The notes under the pieces were generated by a model. The model was not told the origin of the DNA, did not search any database, and worked only from the letters and a program-made list of their open reading frames with translations. 64,000 nt of DNA, taken from an uncultured Muribaculaceae bacterium (lineage in GTDB: Bacteria > Bacteroidota > Bacteroidia > Bacteroidales > Muribaculaceae). Shown here piece by piece: positions 25,922 to 34,514 of the stretch (the first letter of the stretch is position 1; each line of letters starts with the position of its first letter). The translations under genes and the position numbers were made by a program. Location: NCBI GenBank assembly GCA_944321705.1, contig CALUMG010000008.1, positions 62,001 to 126,000 of the forward strand, in the 5' to 3' direction.

Positions 25922-27103
25922 TTACGACATTGACAAATCTCCGGAAGCCAAACGCTGGAAAATCCGCAATCCGAATTGAGGGACAATTGCTATCACATGG
26001 TCGAAAATAGCTGCTTGAATGCGCTCATATTCAGGCCACACGGTGGTATTTGTAAAACAATATATTTCAAGCGGCAATCCTTCGGGAGTCGGTTGCAGCT
26101 GTCGCACCATTGTCATTAACGACTTTTCAACTTCAGGATGATTCTTAAGATAATTTGTCACATACATCCTAAATACCCATAGGTTCACTATCTGCTCTCC
26201 GGCTTTTTCTTTGTCAAGCCAACCGGCAGCGACAAATGCGTTCTTTTCCTCATCGGTACAAAACCTTATCGAATGCAGATCTATGTTTATTGAACGCATG
26301 ATTCGCCGTCCTCCGGCATCCCACATGCCGCGCCAATTTTGGAAAGAATCGCTCACGAGCGCATAAGGAGGTATGGTAGTAATTGTCTTGTCGAAATTGC
26401 GCACTTTCACTATCGTAAGCGACACCTCCATCACTTCGCCATTAGCTCCATACTTTGGCATGGTAATCCAGTCACCTGGTCGCAACATGTCATTGGCCGA
26501 CAACTGCACACCTGCCACAAGGCCGAGTATGCTATCCTTGAAAATCAACATCAGCACGGCTGCCGACGCGCCAAGTCCGGCAAGGATTGTAGTGGCATCT
26601 TGATCAAGCAATGTTGCCACAGCAGTAATCACTCCGATGATTACTGCCACCAGTTTCAACATCTGGTACACACCTTTCAACGGTCGATTTTTCAACGTTT
26701 CATGCTCTATTGATATATTATAAAGCGAGTTAAGGAATGTGCACACCACCCACAATGACACTATTATGAGATAAATCATGCACACCTTCAACAATACATC
26801 AAGCAAATGAGGCTCGTCACTGAAAGCCAGTGGCAAAAGCATGTATAACAAGATGGGAGGAATCAATCGTCTGAAACCTCTCAGCATATCCTTGCTGAAC
26901 AGATAATCATCCCATGTCGCTTTCGTCGATAACGTTAGTCGTTTTATGGCCGGAGCAACTACATATCGGAACACAAGAACGCAAACATATGTAAATAGCA
27001 ATATGGCGGCAATTATCACCAATCGTGATGACCACGACAAGTCCTTGTCAATAATTCCCCAATCAATGAACGATTGCGCCAGTTCTTCATTTAAATTTTT
27101 CAT
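25922..27103 (-). CDS. MscS-family mechanosensitive channel (YbdG-like)
   Basis: Inner membrane channel of 393 residues. Five hydrophobic segments lie in the first 190 residues, then the MscS pore helix (ILAGLGASAAVLMLIFKDSILGL) and beta domain with GDWITMPKYGANGEVMEV. VKVRNFDKTITTIPPYALVSD and FQNWRGM resemble E. coli YbdG more than MscS. It opens under hypo-osmotic membrane tension to release solutes (family knowledge). It is 40 bases after the 750-residue membrane protein gene and probably cotranscribed with it. Confidence 0.92.
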   Translation of the reverse strand: MKNLNEELAQSFIDWGIIDKDLSWSSRLVIIAAILLFTYVCVLVFRYVVAPAIKRLTLSTKATWDDYLFSKDMLRGFRRLIPPILLYMLLPLAFSDEPHLLDVLLKVCMIYLIIVSLWVVCTFLNSLYNISIEHETLKNRPLKGVYQMLKLVAVIIGVITAVATLLDQDATTILAGLGASAAVLMLIFKDSILGLVAGVQLSANDMLRPGDWITMPKYGANGEVMEVSLTIVKVRNFDKTITTIPPYALVSDSFQNWRGMWDAGGRRIMRSINIDLHSIRFCTDEEKNAFVAAGWLDKEKAGEQIVNLWVFRMYVTNYLKNHPEVEKSLMTMVRQLQPTPEGLPLEIYCFTNTTVWPEYERIQAAIFDHVIAIVPQFGLRIFQRLASGDLSMS

Positions 27104-27143
27104 TGCCTTGAATACGTTTGTTCATGTAATACTTTCCATTTAA

Positions 27144-29396
27144 TCACAAGTACAATTTCTTTCCCTGTGAATTATAGAACGAATAATAATAAGTACCATC
27201 CTTATATGTGACAGATCCTATGGTAAGACGCTTGGGAAGGTGTTTGGTATCAAGCCACACGGGATTGCCCGATGCATCAAATCCGTACACGCGCAACTCA
27301 TATATGCCGTTGTCATTATATATGAACACAAAATCATCGTAAGTGTCATATCCGTTCGGGAGCGATATCAACTCACCGTCTACGAGTTCAAACGTCGAAT
27401 ATGCCCCACTGTTAACTAAACTAATCAATGCCTGGCGCGAAAGAGAGGAGCTCGCCATTCTGCGCTTCTCTTCTGAATCGAGAATGGAAACAAGTTTATT
27501 GAAATTCTCTTCAGTCGTATAGTCATACTTGTTTATGTAACCCTTGTTGTCCACATAATTCAGATTGGCATTTTTAATTTCGGTCATGCCGTCAGGTGCA
27601 TTTTGATTATCTATAATCTCGACTTCATCGCCAAATTTCAGACTTTCATCGCCCGAAGCCTCTCCTCCGCTGATATAAACCGGCACCCAGGCTTCGTCGC
27701 TTATGACATACATCTTTTCGGCAGAATCGAACAAACCGCTCATCATGTTTATGACAGTATCACCAAACCAAATAAATGCGATAATGATAGCCATAAATAT
27801 GGGCCAACGTGTCTTTTTCTTCTTTTTTATGACAGTTGTCTTATTATCCCTGTTGTATATTTGATTGTTAGTAGGGGTTTTAAACTGCTTTATTGTAGAA
27901 GTCTTATATTGATTATTTGATGATGTCGAATTAACGATGAAACTATACCGCCCTAATGAGCGACCATCGGCAATGAATTCCACAACCCACCTGCCGGCAG
28001 TATATGTATTTCCATTCTTACTGCCCCAGCCACCAAGGACATACGCTCCTGAACCGATAATTTTGACACTTGACTGATACTCTTCCGTCTTTCCGGAAGG
28101 GGAAATTAGTCTTATAGTGAATCGCGTCATCCCGATTCGCGTAGTCGTTACATGCAATTTCGGCTTGAAATATTGCATGTTGTCGTATAAAGCCGTTCCG
28201 TAATTATGGATAATATCTCCATCGTATGTAACATCGGCAAACTCGGCTTTGTCTATTCTAATTGGGTCATGCGCATGAGGCGACTCGGCAAGCATCAGCG
28301 TTCCTATATAAAGCATCTTGTCGCCTTCAAACACTATGAATTCCACCTCTTTACAGCCCAGGTACACAGTCCCCGATTGGTTTCCCCAACTTAACAATTC
28401 ATAGTCACCCGAACCATTCAAAGTAATATTGACACTATACTCGTCATGGTATTCGGCAAAATTGACTTTTACTTTGAAAGTCACATTCCCGAATCGATTT
28501 GTCTTGAGTGTAATCCTTGGAGCTATGTATTTCACTGTCTCATATAATCTCCTGCCATAAGGTGTGATGATTTTTCCATTTATGTCTTTTTCGGCAAAGT
28601 CCATCTTGACCACCGTCATCGCATCATTTGTGCGTGGCGACGGGCTGATTTGCAAGCTCGACTTGTAAAGGCTTTTCCCTCCTATGAAAAACTCGAACGA
28701 AACGACACCGATTTCGTTCATGAAACTTGTTCCCTTGCTATTGCCCCAACCGTCAAGCTTGTATGTGCCACTGCCGTTCAGCGTTATTTCGGTATCATAA
28801 TCGGCTTTACTTCCCGACGGATATATTGCAACGGTCTTGATGACTACATTGCCACGCTTGTTGGTCCTTATGGTCAATTGCGGAGTAATATACTTGGCAT
28901 CGTTATACACCTTGAATCCCATGTCGCTGTACACCTTGCCTTCGCACATGTCAAGGAACGACACGGCCGTAATTATCACTTCATCATTACGGATTGTCCA
29001 TTTAGGTTCCTCTTTTTTAGGTTCTTTTTTTTCAGGTACTTTTTTCTTCTCCGGTATATGTGTGCCATATAACTCTTTCAACGCACTCTTGAATTGATTG
29101 AACGTTTCGGCATCGGTGGTGTACATCATTCTGGCAATTCCTCGAAACTCCTTGCTCCAAGTGATGATGTTGCGGTTGTTGCTATGCAACTTGTCGCAAG
29201 CAATGAGCACTTCAATCATCTCATTGCACTCATCAACCATAAGTTGGCTATATGATGTCGTCTGCCATTTCTTTGATAATATTTCAATAGCACTCCACTC
29301 TTCAGGGTCCATGGCGTTCTTCACATCTTCGCTCTTGAGGAATTGGCACGCCTCGGCCCATTTTTTCACTTTAAGTTGTAATATGTATTTATCCAT
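27144..29396 (-). CDS. Unrecognised 750-residue membrane protein with three tandem beta-domain repeats
   Basis: I cannot name this family. An N-terminal helical region (about 1-110) is followed by a Lys/Glu/Pro linker. Then come three repeats of about 115 residues starting near 140, 262 and 377, each with YITPxLTIxTNRxGN, then xxITLNGSGxYxLxGWGN and a final V-E-F---G-K-L-Y. A polar linker and one membrane helix near residue 530 (RWPIFMAIIIAFIWF) follow, then an extracytoplasmic C-terminal part resembling an SH3-like domain (SLKFGDEVEIIDNQ) and a small beta domain. The GWG-containing repeats look like Bacteroidetes beta-sandwich modules. There is no signal peptide, so the repeats are probably cytosolic. 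It sits between ansA and mscS. Confidence 0.8.
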   Translation of the reverse strand: MDKYILQLKVKKWAEACQFLKSEDVKNAMDPEEWSAIEILSKKWQTTSYSQLMVDECNEMIEVLIACDKLHSNNRNIITWSKEFRGIARMMYTTDAETFNQFKSALKELYGTHIPEKKKVPEKKEPKKEEPKWTIRNDEVIITAVSFLDMCEGKVYSDMGFKVYNDAKYITPQLTIRTNKRGNVVIKTVAIYPSGSKADYDTEITLNGSGTYKLDGWGNSKGTSFMNEIGVVSFEFFIGGKSLYKSSLQISPSPRTNDAMTVVKMDFAEKDINGKIITPYGRRLYETVKYIAPRITLKTNRFGNVTFKVKVNFAEYHDEYSVNITLNGSGDYELLSWGNQSGTVYLGCKEVEFIVFEGDKMLYIGTLMLAESPHAHDPIRIDKAEFADVTYDGDIIHNYGTALYDNMQYFKPKLHVTTTRIGMTRFTIRLISPSGKTEEYQSSVKIIGSGAYVLGGWGSKNGNTYTAGRWVVEFIADGRSLGRYSFIVNSTSSNNQYKTSTIKQFKTPTNNQIYNRDNKTTVIKKKKKTRWPIFMAIIIAFIWFGDTVINMMSGLFDSAEKMYVISDEAWVPVYISGGEASGDESLKFGDEVEIIDNQNAPDGMTEIKNANLNYVDNKGYINKYDYTTEENFNKLVSILDSEEKRRMASSSLSRQALISLVNSGAYSTFELVDGELISLPNGYDTYDDFVFIYNDNGIYELRVYGFDASGNPVWLDTKHLPKRLTIGSVTYKDGTYYYSFYNSQGKKLYL

Positions 29397-29412
29397 AAAC
29401 TCGCAAAAAATA

Positions 29413-30450
29413 TTACAATGTCACTTCACCGCACAGTGAATAACTCAAATACTTTTTCACACTTTCGGGCGGTAATCCCATACCAAAAAGATACATCATC
29501 TTCGTTATGGCTGCCTCGCTGGTTATGTCGTGCCCGCTCACCACTCCTGCACGAGTCAGGCAATTACCCGTGTCATACAACGACGTGTGCACGCCCCCGT
29601 TCACGCATTGTGTCACATTGAGCAACACTATGCCGCGCTGCACGGCATCCTTGATTGCGCTGACAAACCATGGATCGTCCGGGCCATTTCCTGCCCCGAA
29701 AGTTTTAAGTACTATCCCTTTTATGTCGGGGGTATTAAGCAAGTAACGCAGCGTGCTCTCTTTCATCCCGGGATTCAAGTCGATAAACATTACATTAGGA
29801 TCCATGTTATAACGCACCTTCAACGGTCTGCGAGAAGGTACACGATAAAGAGCTTCTTCGTTGAAATGTATGCCAAGGCCTATCTTGGCCAATGCCGGAT
29901 AGTTGTTGCTCTTGAACGCATTGAAATTATCCGCGCTCATCTTCGTGCTGCGGTTGCCTCGCCACAAGTAATTCTCAAACAAAATGGCCACTTCCCTCAC
30001 CATCGGCTCGCCCGACTTGTCGCGGGCGGCGGCAACTTGGAGGGCGGTTATCAGATTCTCCTCGCCGTCGGTACGCACCTCGCCTATCGGCAACTGCGAC
30101 CCGGTGATGATGACAGGCTTGTGCAGATTCTCCAGCATGAAACTGAGAGCCGAGGCGGTAAATGCCATCGTGTCGGTTCCATGAAGCACAACAAACCCGT
30201 CAAATATGTCATAATTGTCCTCTATGGCCGAAGCAATGTCGCTCCAATGCGACGGTGACATGTTTGCACTATCTATCGGAGGATTAAATTGCAAGTTACT
30301 GATGTCGTAATCGAGCATCTTTATCTTTGGCACGTTGTCGATAAGATGCGTGAAGTCAAATGGTTGCAACGCTTTCGTAACCGGGTTCTCTATCATTCCG
30401 ATTGTCCCTCCGGTATAAATTATAAGCATCTTCGGCCTCTTGTTATCCAT
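29413..30450 (-). CDS. ansA: Type I L-asparaginase
   Basis: Hydrolyses L-asparagine to aspartate and ammonia; 345 residues, no signal peptide, so cytosolic. Catalytic threonines lie in IIYTGGTIGMIEN and in GFVVLHGTDTMAFTASALSF; PVIITGSQLPIGEVRTDGEEN is also conserved. The frame is open to a TTG at 30462, but ATG at 30450 (MDNKRPKMLIIYTGG) gives the usual family start. It is 16 bases upstream of the 750-residue membrane protein gene and heads this operon. Confidence 0.95.
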   Translation of the reverse strand: MDNKRPKMLIIYTGGTIGMIENPVTKALQPFDFTHLIDNVPKIKMLDYDISNLQFNPPIDSANMSPSHWSDIASAIEDNYDIFDGFVVLHGTDTMAFTASALSFMLENLHKPVIITGSQLPIGEVRTDGEENLITALQVAAARDKSGEPMVREVAILFENYLWRGNRSTKMSADNFNAFKSNNYPALAKIGLGIHFNEEALYRVPSRRPLKVRYNMDPNVMFIDLNPGMKESTLRYLLNTPDIKGIVLKTFGAGNGPDDPWFVSAIKDAVQRGIVLLNVTQCVNGGVHTSLYDTGNCLTRAGVVSGHDITSEAAITKMMYLFGMGLPPESVKKYLSYSLCGEVTL

Positions 30451-30549
30451 AATACTGCACAATTACCCTTTGCACTGAAAGCAGAGACCACACATGAAAA
30501 TTGTTGCAGTCCACCATCAATGCGTAGCAATGAAACGTTTCTTTTTCTG

Positions 30550-30557
30550 CAAACTTA
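30550..30557 (-). promoter_or_regulatory. -7 box of the ansA operon
   Basis: TAAGTTTG on the minus strand, giving a leader of about 95 bases. The stretch 30558-30662 has no gene apart from the direct repeat described below. Confidence 0.5.
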
Positions 30558-30592
30558 ATAAAATTTGCCGAATTTACCTCACTCATGTCAAC

Positions 30593-30631
30593 ATCATGAA
30601 ACCGCTTTCACCATTTACCGTGACAAAATCC
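30593..30631 (+). repeat. Direct repeat, left copy, flanking the ORF6N remnant
   Basis: A 27-bp core beginning CTTTCACCATTTACCGTGAC (30605-30631) is identical to 31191-31217. The similarity extends left over CATCATGAA with a one-base gap. Confidence 0.8.
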
Positions 30632-30662
30632 GCACTTTCTAATATGTGATATGACATCATGA

Positions 30663-31163
30663 GCAACTTGTTCTCATAAAATTATCATCACTCTTATATG
30701 GAATATCCTCCTAAGCAACAATCCGGAGAAATTCCCAATAGGATATATATTTGAGCTTGACAAACAAGAATTTACCAATTTGCGATCAAAAATTTCGACC
30801 GCAAATATATCTCCAAAGTCACGAGTGCTTCCCAAAGCATTTACTGAAAAAGGGCTTTATATGCTTGCTACAATTCTAAAAAGCCCACGAGCCACTCAAG
30901 CTACCATCGCCATAATAGAGACTTTTGCCTCTGTCAGGCAACTCAAGCGGGAACTCCATGACTTGCACAATGAACCCGACAGCAAAAAGCAACAATCAAA
31001 GATGAAACACTTCGGAGAAATACTTTCAAACATTGTTATGCCAGAATTGGAATTAACAGAAACCGAATCAAGCATGGAAATCAATTTCTTAATCGGCAAG
31101 ATAAAGCACACGGTGAAGCGAGTGAAGAAACGTAATGACATTGACCAAACCGAAGTGGAATAA
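30663..31163 (+). pseudogene. ORF6N-domain DNA-binding protein, 5'-truncated remnant
   Basis: The frame is open from 30663 to the TAA at 31161-31163. From about 30717 it reads NNPEKFPIGYIFELDKQEF and then LPKAFTEKGLYMLATILKSP, which is the ORF6N domain of phage- and plasmid-derived regulators. The usual first 30 residues (IRGxxVMLDxDLAxLY) are missing, and there is no ATG or GTG before this part; only a TTG at 30780 could start it. The C-terminal coiled coil (VRQLKRELHDLHNEPDSK) is complete. It is a likely relic, and direct repeats flank it. Confidence 0.6.
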
Positions 31164-31179
31164 CGGCAACAAGCCTGCC

Positions 31180-31217
31180 ATCATGAACCTCTTTCACCAT
31201 TTACCGTGACAAAATCC
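31180..31217 (+). repeat. Direct repeat, right copy, flanking the ORF6N remnant
   Basis: Identical to the left copy over 27 bases (31191-31217) and similar over ten more; the copies are 586 bases apart. Confidence 0.8.
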
Positions 31218-31265
31218 ACTCCTTGGCAGCACCTCACCACAGTCCATTGCTTTCCACCTGCATAC

Positions 31266-31303
31266 AAAAAGGACAGGAAGACGCCATTACAGTCTTCCCG
31301 TCC
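31266..31303 (-). terminator. Terminator of the two-lipoprotein operon
   Basis: GGACAGGAAGAC (31271-31282) pairs with GTCTTCCCGTCC (31292-31303) with one mismatch. Read on the minus strand, five T residues follow, so it ends the lipoprotein genes. Confidence 0.8.
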
Positions 31304-31323
31304 ACACAAGATGCCCAATTCCT

Positions 31324-31866
31324 TTATTTTTGCTTGCCTGTCATCTTCATTCCTGTCCCAAAATCCCTTCTGACAACAAATAAATCTTCATTTGAACGAA
31401 TGCCATTAAAATATTTATACCCGTGTGCAAAATGATGCTTCATACCTGGCATTGCACATCCAACCCATCCGGCTACTCCTGCCAACATTGTTATACCGCC
31501 TATTGCGGTTATTCCGTCTTCTCCGGCTATAAGTCCGGTTGAAACAGCAGCCAAACCTGCTATGAAAATTGTATATGCAAAATATCCTCCAACCTTTAAG
31601 GCATCGCCCTTGTGATGATTCTTGTAATCGAGTCCAAAAGGAATATAATTTTCATAACCGGGAGCAGTCGAAAGCAAAAAAGCAGTTCCGCTCTCAAAGC
31701 GCACTTTAGCCTTGCCTGAATTGTCTATCGTCCCTATCAAATCTTTTTCGGGCGTATATATTTTCGTGCCGGGAGTCCCGTTTACCGTAAGATTTACCAT
31801 GGAATTGCATGATGCCATCAATACCACCATCGCCAATACAAATGTATTATAAATATATTTTTTCAT
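31324..31866 (-). CDS. Unknown lipoprotein with two glycine-rich hydrophobic segments
   Basis: A 180-residue protein with lipobox LMASC (Cys20) and then SMVNLTVNGTPGTKIYTPEKDLIGTIDNS, a beta-rich PEGA-like start. Two hydrophobic stretches (GGYFAYTIFIAGLAAVSTGLIAG and the following GGITMLAGVAGWVGCAM, about 92-135) could insert in a membrane. I do not recognise the family. It is 16 bases downstream of another lipoprotein gene, and a terminator follows. The two probably act together at the cell envelope; the function is unknown. Confidence 0.75.
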   Translation of the reverse strand: MKKYIYNTFVLAMVVLMASCNSMVNLTVNGTPGTKIYTPEKDLIGTIDNSGKAKVRFESGTAFLLSTAPGYENYIPFGLDYKNHHKGDALKVGGYFAYTIFIAGLAAVSTGLIAGEDGITAIGGITMLAGVAGWVGCAMPGMKHHFAHGYKYFNGIRSNEDLFVVRRDFGTGMKMTGKQK

Positions 31867-31882
31867 GTCCGTTTATTTTTGT

Positions 31883-32758
31883 TTATTGATAATCAACCAA
31901 GTTATTAATATAATAAGAATCCTTGAAGTCGGAGAGATTGTTATTGAAATATATGATGTACCACGGTTCTTCAAGCGCATCCGACTTTTCAGAGTATATT
32001 TTCCTCAAAGGACCGTTTATTTTACCGTTATTCACCACATGCGCCTGCAACAAGGAGTTGGCATAATAATTGGATGTTATGCTATTGAAAGTTTCCCCAT
32101 TGTCCAGCGAATAACAAACCGACACCGAGAAAGTACAATATGAATCAGCAGGCAATATTTGTGGACGCGATATGTCGACCGATGGATTCTGCTCGTAAAG
32201 GGATTTGAAAAATTCCTTGCCGGCAGGTATGCTGAACTCCCTGCCCATGTCTATATAACTGTTAGGACCTATCGACACCACAGGCTGATCGATTGAATAA
32301 GTCGTTTTCGACACGCCCGAAGTATTAGAGCCACCGACATTAATCCCGCTTAAAGCCGTTCCAACGGCTCCGCCAATTCCAAGTGCGCTACCTATTGCGC
32401 CCAAATTCACAGTTGCACCTTCAGTCCCGGAAGTCGTCAATGTCGAAGTCCTGATTGTAGGGTCATAATACATCGTCGATTGCCCCGAATAATCTATGAA
32501 AAACGATTTTGTACGGTCGATGACCATAATCTTGTCCGACAAGTTCCTCACGACAAGTTTTACATTCCCATAGTCGTCTATCACCGGGCTGACCGCGATT
32601 ACAGCACCAGTTTCGGGTGTGACAGCTCTTGAATTGGCATCTGCTTTCTCGACTTTCCTGATAGACTGATAAGCCACATCGGTAATCTTAAGCTTGGTGG
32701 TACATGACGAAAACAATAGCAATGTACCTGTGGCAAAACACAATAATAATCTTTTCAT
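31883..32758 (-). CDS. Unknown lipoprotein
   Basis: A 291-residue protein with signal MKRLLLCFATGTLLLFSSC (Cys19). A glycine- and serine-rich stretch (GAIGSALGIGGAVGTALSGINVGGSNTSG is its core region, about 119-150) divides two beta-rich parts; the first contains NVKLVVRNLSDKIMVIDRTKSFFIDYSG. I recognise no catalytic motif. It is the first gene of a two-gene operon. A candidate -7 box was not found close by, and a rod-shaped hairpin region lies upstream. Confidence 0.72.
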   Translation of the reverse strand: MKRLLLCFATGTLLLFSSCTTKLKITDVAYQSIRKVEKADANSRAVTPETGAVIAVSPVIDDYGNVKLVVRNLSDKIMVIDRTKSFFIDYSGQSTMYYDPTIRTSTLTTSGTEGATVNLGAIGSALGIGGAVGTALSGINVGGSNTSGVSKTTYSIDQPVVSIGPNSYIDMGREFSIPAGKEFFKSLYEQNPSVDISRPQILPADSYCTFSVSVCYSLDNGETFNSITSNYYANSLLQAHVVNNGKINGPLRKIYSEKSDALEEPWYIIYFNNNLSDFKDSYYINNLVDYQ

Positions 32759-32775
32759 TTAAATTTAATTTTTAG

Positions 32776-33034
32776 GCCTTCACAGTCCTTTTCAGGCTTT
32801 TTAACACTATATGCATGCACAGAAGCGTGGACTGCAATGCTACATCATAGATGAAGGTCCTGAGAAAACCCAATGAGCAAATGTAGTTATAGCAGCCCAC
32901 GCCATGCGTGAGAACCACTATGCCTTCCTTGCTCATTTGAAAATTTCTCAGGTTTTCATCTACAAGACAAGCATAACGCTTCCTAAATTTTAGCCTCGAT
33001 GTAATCGGGAAAGTTTTCCTCCGAAAACTTTTCC
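32776..33034 (-). ncRNA. Candidate structured RNA with rod-shaped 160-nt hairpin
   Basis: Five blocks pair in nested order: GAAGCGT/ACGCTTC (32822/32976), GATGAA/TTCATC (32850/32955), CCTGAGAAA/TTTCTCAGG (32859/32944), AATGAGCAA/TTGCTCATT (32872/32929) and CACGC/GCGTG (32898/32906). An ATAG/CTAT pair lies just outside the last. A minus-strand promoter (33047-33040) starts a transcript near 33034 that would open with an 11-bp hairpin (33034-33008). The rod with asymmetric internal loops recalls 6S RNA in size and shape. The strand and RNA identity are inferred. An 88-codon frame here starts one base after the -7 box and is probably not translated. Confidence 0.45.
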
Positions 33035-33039
33035 ACATG

Positions 33040-33068
33040 CAAACTTAACGAAAAAATACCGTAACCAA
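33040..33068 (-). promoter_or_regulatory. Promoter of the candidate structured RNA
   Basis: On the minus strand, TTGG (33068-33065) and TAAGTTTG (33047-33040) are 17 bases apart. The remaining bases up to 33233 show no gene. Confidence 0.45.
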
Positions 33069-33233
33069 CAGACATTTCCCAAAATTTATTTATACACAGC
33101 ATTGGTTGTTTGCATGGCATTCAACCATATTCCGTCATTTTCTCACTCCTTGCAATTAACCACACTCTTTCTAATTGCCTTAATTTATTTGCGTTTATGC
33201 ACGCTCCGTGGCGGTTTTTCCGTATATTTTCAT

Positions 33234-33241
33234 TAAGTTTG
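33234..33241 (+). promoter_or_regulatory. -7 box of the AI-2E family permease gene
   Basis: TAAGTTTG, 23 bases before the ATG at 33265. Confidence 0.5.
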
Positions 33242-33264
33242 TGCTATTATAAATTTCATACGAC

Positions 33265-34395
33265 ATGGAAAAAACGAGAGAGCCATATACCTTTGACCGA
33301 GTCGTCAGGCTCACAATAACAATAGCATGCGTGATAGCAGGACTATGGTTGCTCAACTACTTGAAAGGAGTGCTTATTCCTTTCCTTGTAGCTTGCCTCA
33401 TCGCATACATGTTAAACCCCATCGTCGGCTGGAACAGAAAGCTCTTCCGCCTGAAAGGCCGCGTATTGGCCACAATCCTTACCATTATAGAAGTAACGGT
33501 AATCCTTGGCGCAGCATTAAGTTTCCTCGGTCCTTATATTTATAAGGAATTCCAAAACATGATTGTCTTATTCAATAACTATGCAAAAGCCAATTTCGAC
33601 GTGCCCTATCTGCCAAAGGCAATACATGACTTTATTTTAGACACAGTTGACATAGAGCATCTGAAATCGTTGATGACTCGCGAGGAATGGGTCAACCTGC
33701 TGAGAGAAGCCGCTAACAAGACATGGCCGTTCGTCGAAAGCACATTCAGCATCATCCTAAGCATATTTAGCTGGGCTATCGTATTCATATACATCGTGTT
33801 CATCCTTATCGACTTTGAAAAAGTGATGGCCGGGTTCAAAAGCATCGTACCACCTAAGTACAAAAAACGCGTTTTCTCCATCATCGACGACGTGGAAAGC
33901 AGCATGAACCGATACTTCAGGGGACAAGCCACAGTGTCTTTTTTCGTAGGCATATCATTCTGCATCGGATTTTGGATTATCGATCTTCCCATGGCTATCG
34001 TGCTTGGACTGTTCATTGGGTTGCTCAACATGGTGCCATACCTGCAATTAATCTCCATACCTATCGCGGCCATCCTGTGCCTTGTAAGCACAGTATCGAC
34101 AGGTTCCGACTTTTGGGTACAATTTGGATTGGTAATAGTTGTGTATTGCGTGTCACAACTCATACAAGACTTAATATTGATACCCAAAATCATGGGGAAA
34201 TACATGGGACTCAATCCGGCCATAATATTCCTGTCACTGTCGATATGGAGCGCATTGCTCGGTTTCGTGGGCTTGATTATAGCAGTGCCGTTGACGACTT
34301 TATTACTGTCATACTACGACAAATACATTGAACGCCGCGATCTCCAGCCATGGAACAGGGAACCTTCACACAAGCCGGACAACGACAAAGAGTAG
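33265..34395 (+). CDS. AI-2E / PerM family membrane permease
   Basis: Membrane protein of 376 residues with the family's pattern: three helices at the start (LLNYLKGVLIPFLVACLIAYMLNP), a soluble part (about 95-150), and five helices after it. The signature region includes YFRGQATVSFFVGISFCIGF, then LGLFIGLLNMVPYLQLI and an Asp/Pro-rich LIQDLILIPKIMGKYMGL. Members include TqsA, which exports the signal AI-2, and Na+/H+ antiporters, so the substrate is open. A single gene, ended by the palindrome at 34449. Confidence 0.9.
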   Translation: MEKTREPYTFDRVVRLTITIACVIAGLWLLNYLKGVLIPFLVACLIAYMLNPIVGWNRKLFRLKGRVLATILTIIEVTVILGAALSFLGPYIYKEFQNMIVLFNNYAKANFDVPYLPKAIHDFILDTVDIEHLKSLMTREEWVNLLREAANKTWPFVESTFSIILSIFSWAIVFIYIVFILIDFEKVMAGFKSIVPPKYKKRVFSIIDDVESSMNRYFRGQATVSFFVGISFCIGFWIIDLPMAIVLGLFIGLLNMVPYLQLISIPIAAILCLVSTVSTGSDFWVQFGLVIVVYCVSQLIQDLILIPKIMGKYMGLNPAIIFLSLSIWSALLGFVGLIIAVPLTTLLLSYYDKYIERRDLQPWNREPSHKPDNDKE

Positions 34396-34448
34396 CCAAG
34401 GCACAATTGATCAAAGAAATTAATACACAGCACTTCCTGCTAATTTCA

Positions 34449-34494
34449 AATACAAAAACAGTGCAGAACCGCGGTTCTGCACTGTTTTTGTATT
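34449..34494. terminator. Bidirectional terminator, 46-bp perfect palindrome
   Basis: The two 23-base halves are exact reverse complements centred on CCGCGG, with A and T runs. It lies between converging genes. Confidence 0.9.
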
Positions 34495-34514
34495 ATCCAT
34501 GTGATTGTCTTGCA

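Noticed and set aside
32772..33038. 88-codon frame on the minus strand
   Set aside because: Its ATG begins one base after the -7 box, so it would not be in the transcript, and its sequence is made of the hairpin arms. A structured RNA explains it better.
34449..34494. Perfect 46-bp palindrome as a possible mobile-element end or attachment site
   Set aside because: It lies between converging genes and has A/T runs at both ends, so a bidirectional terminator explains it.
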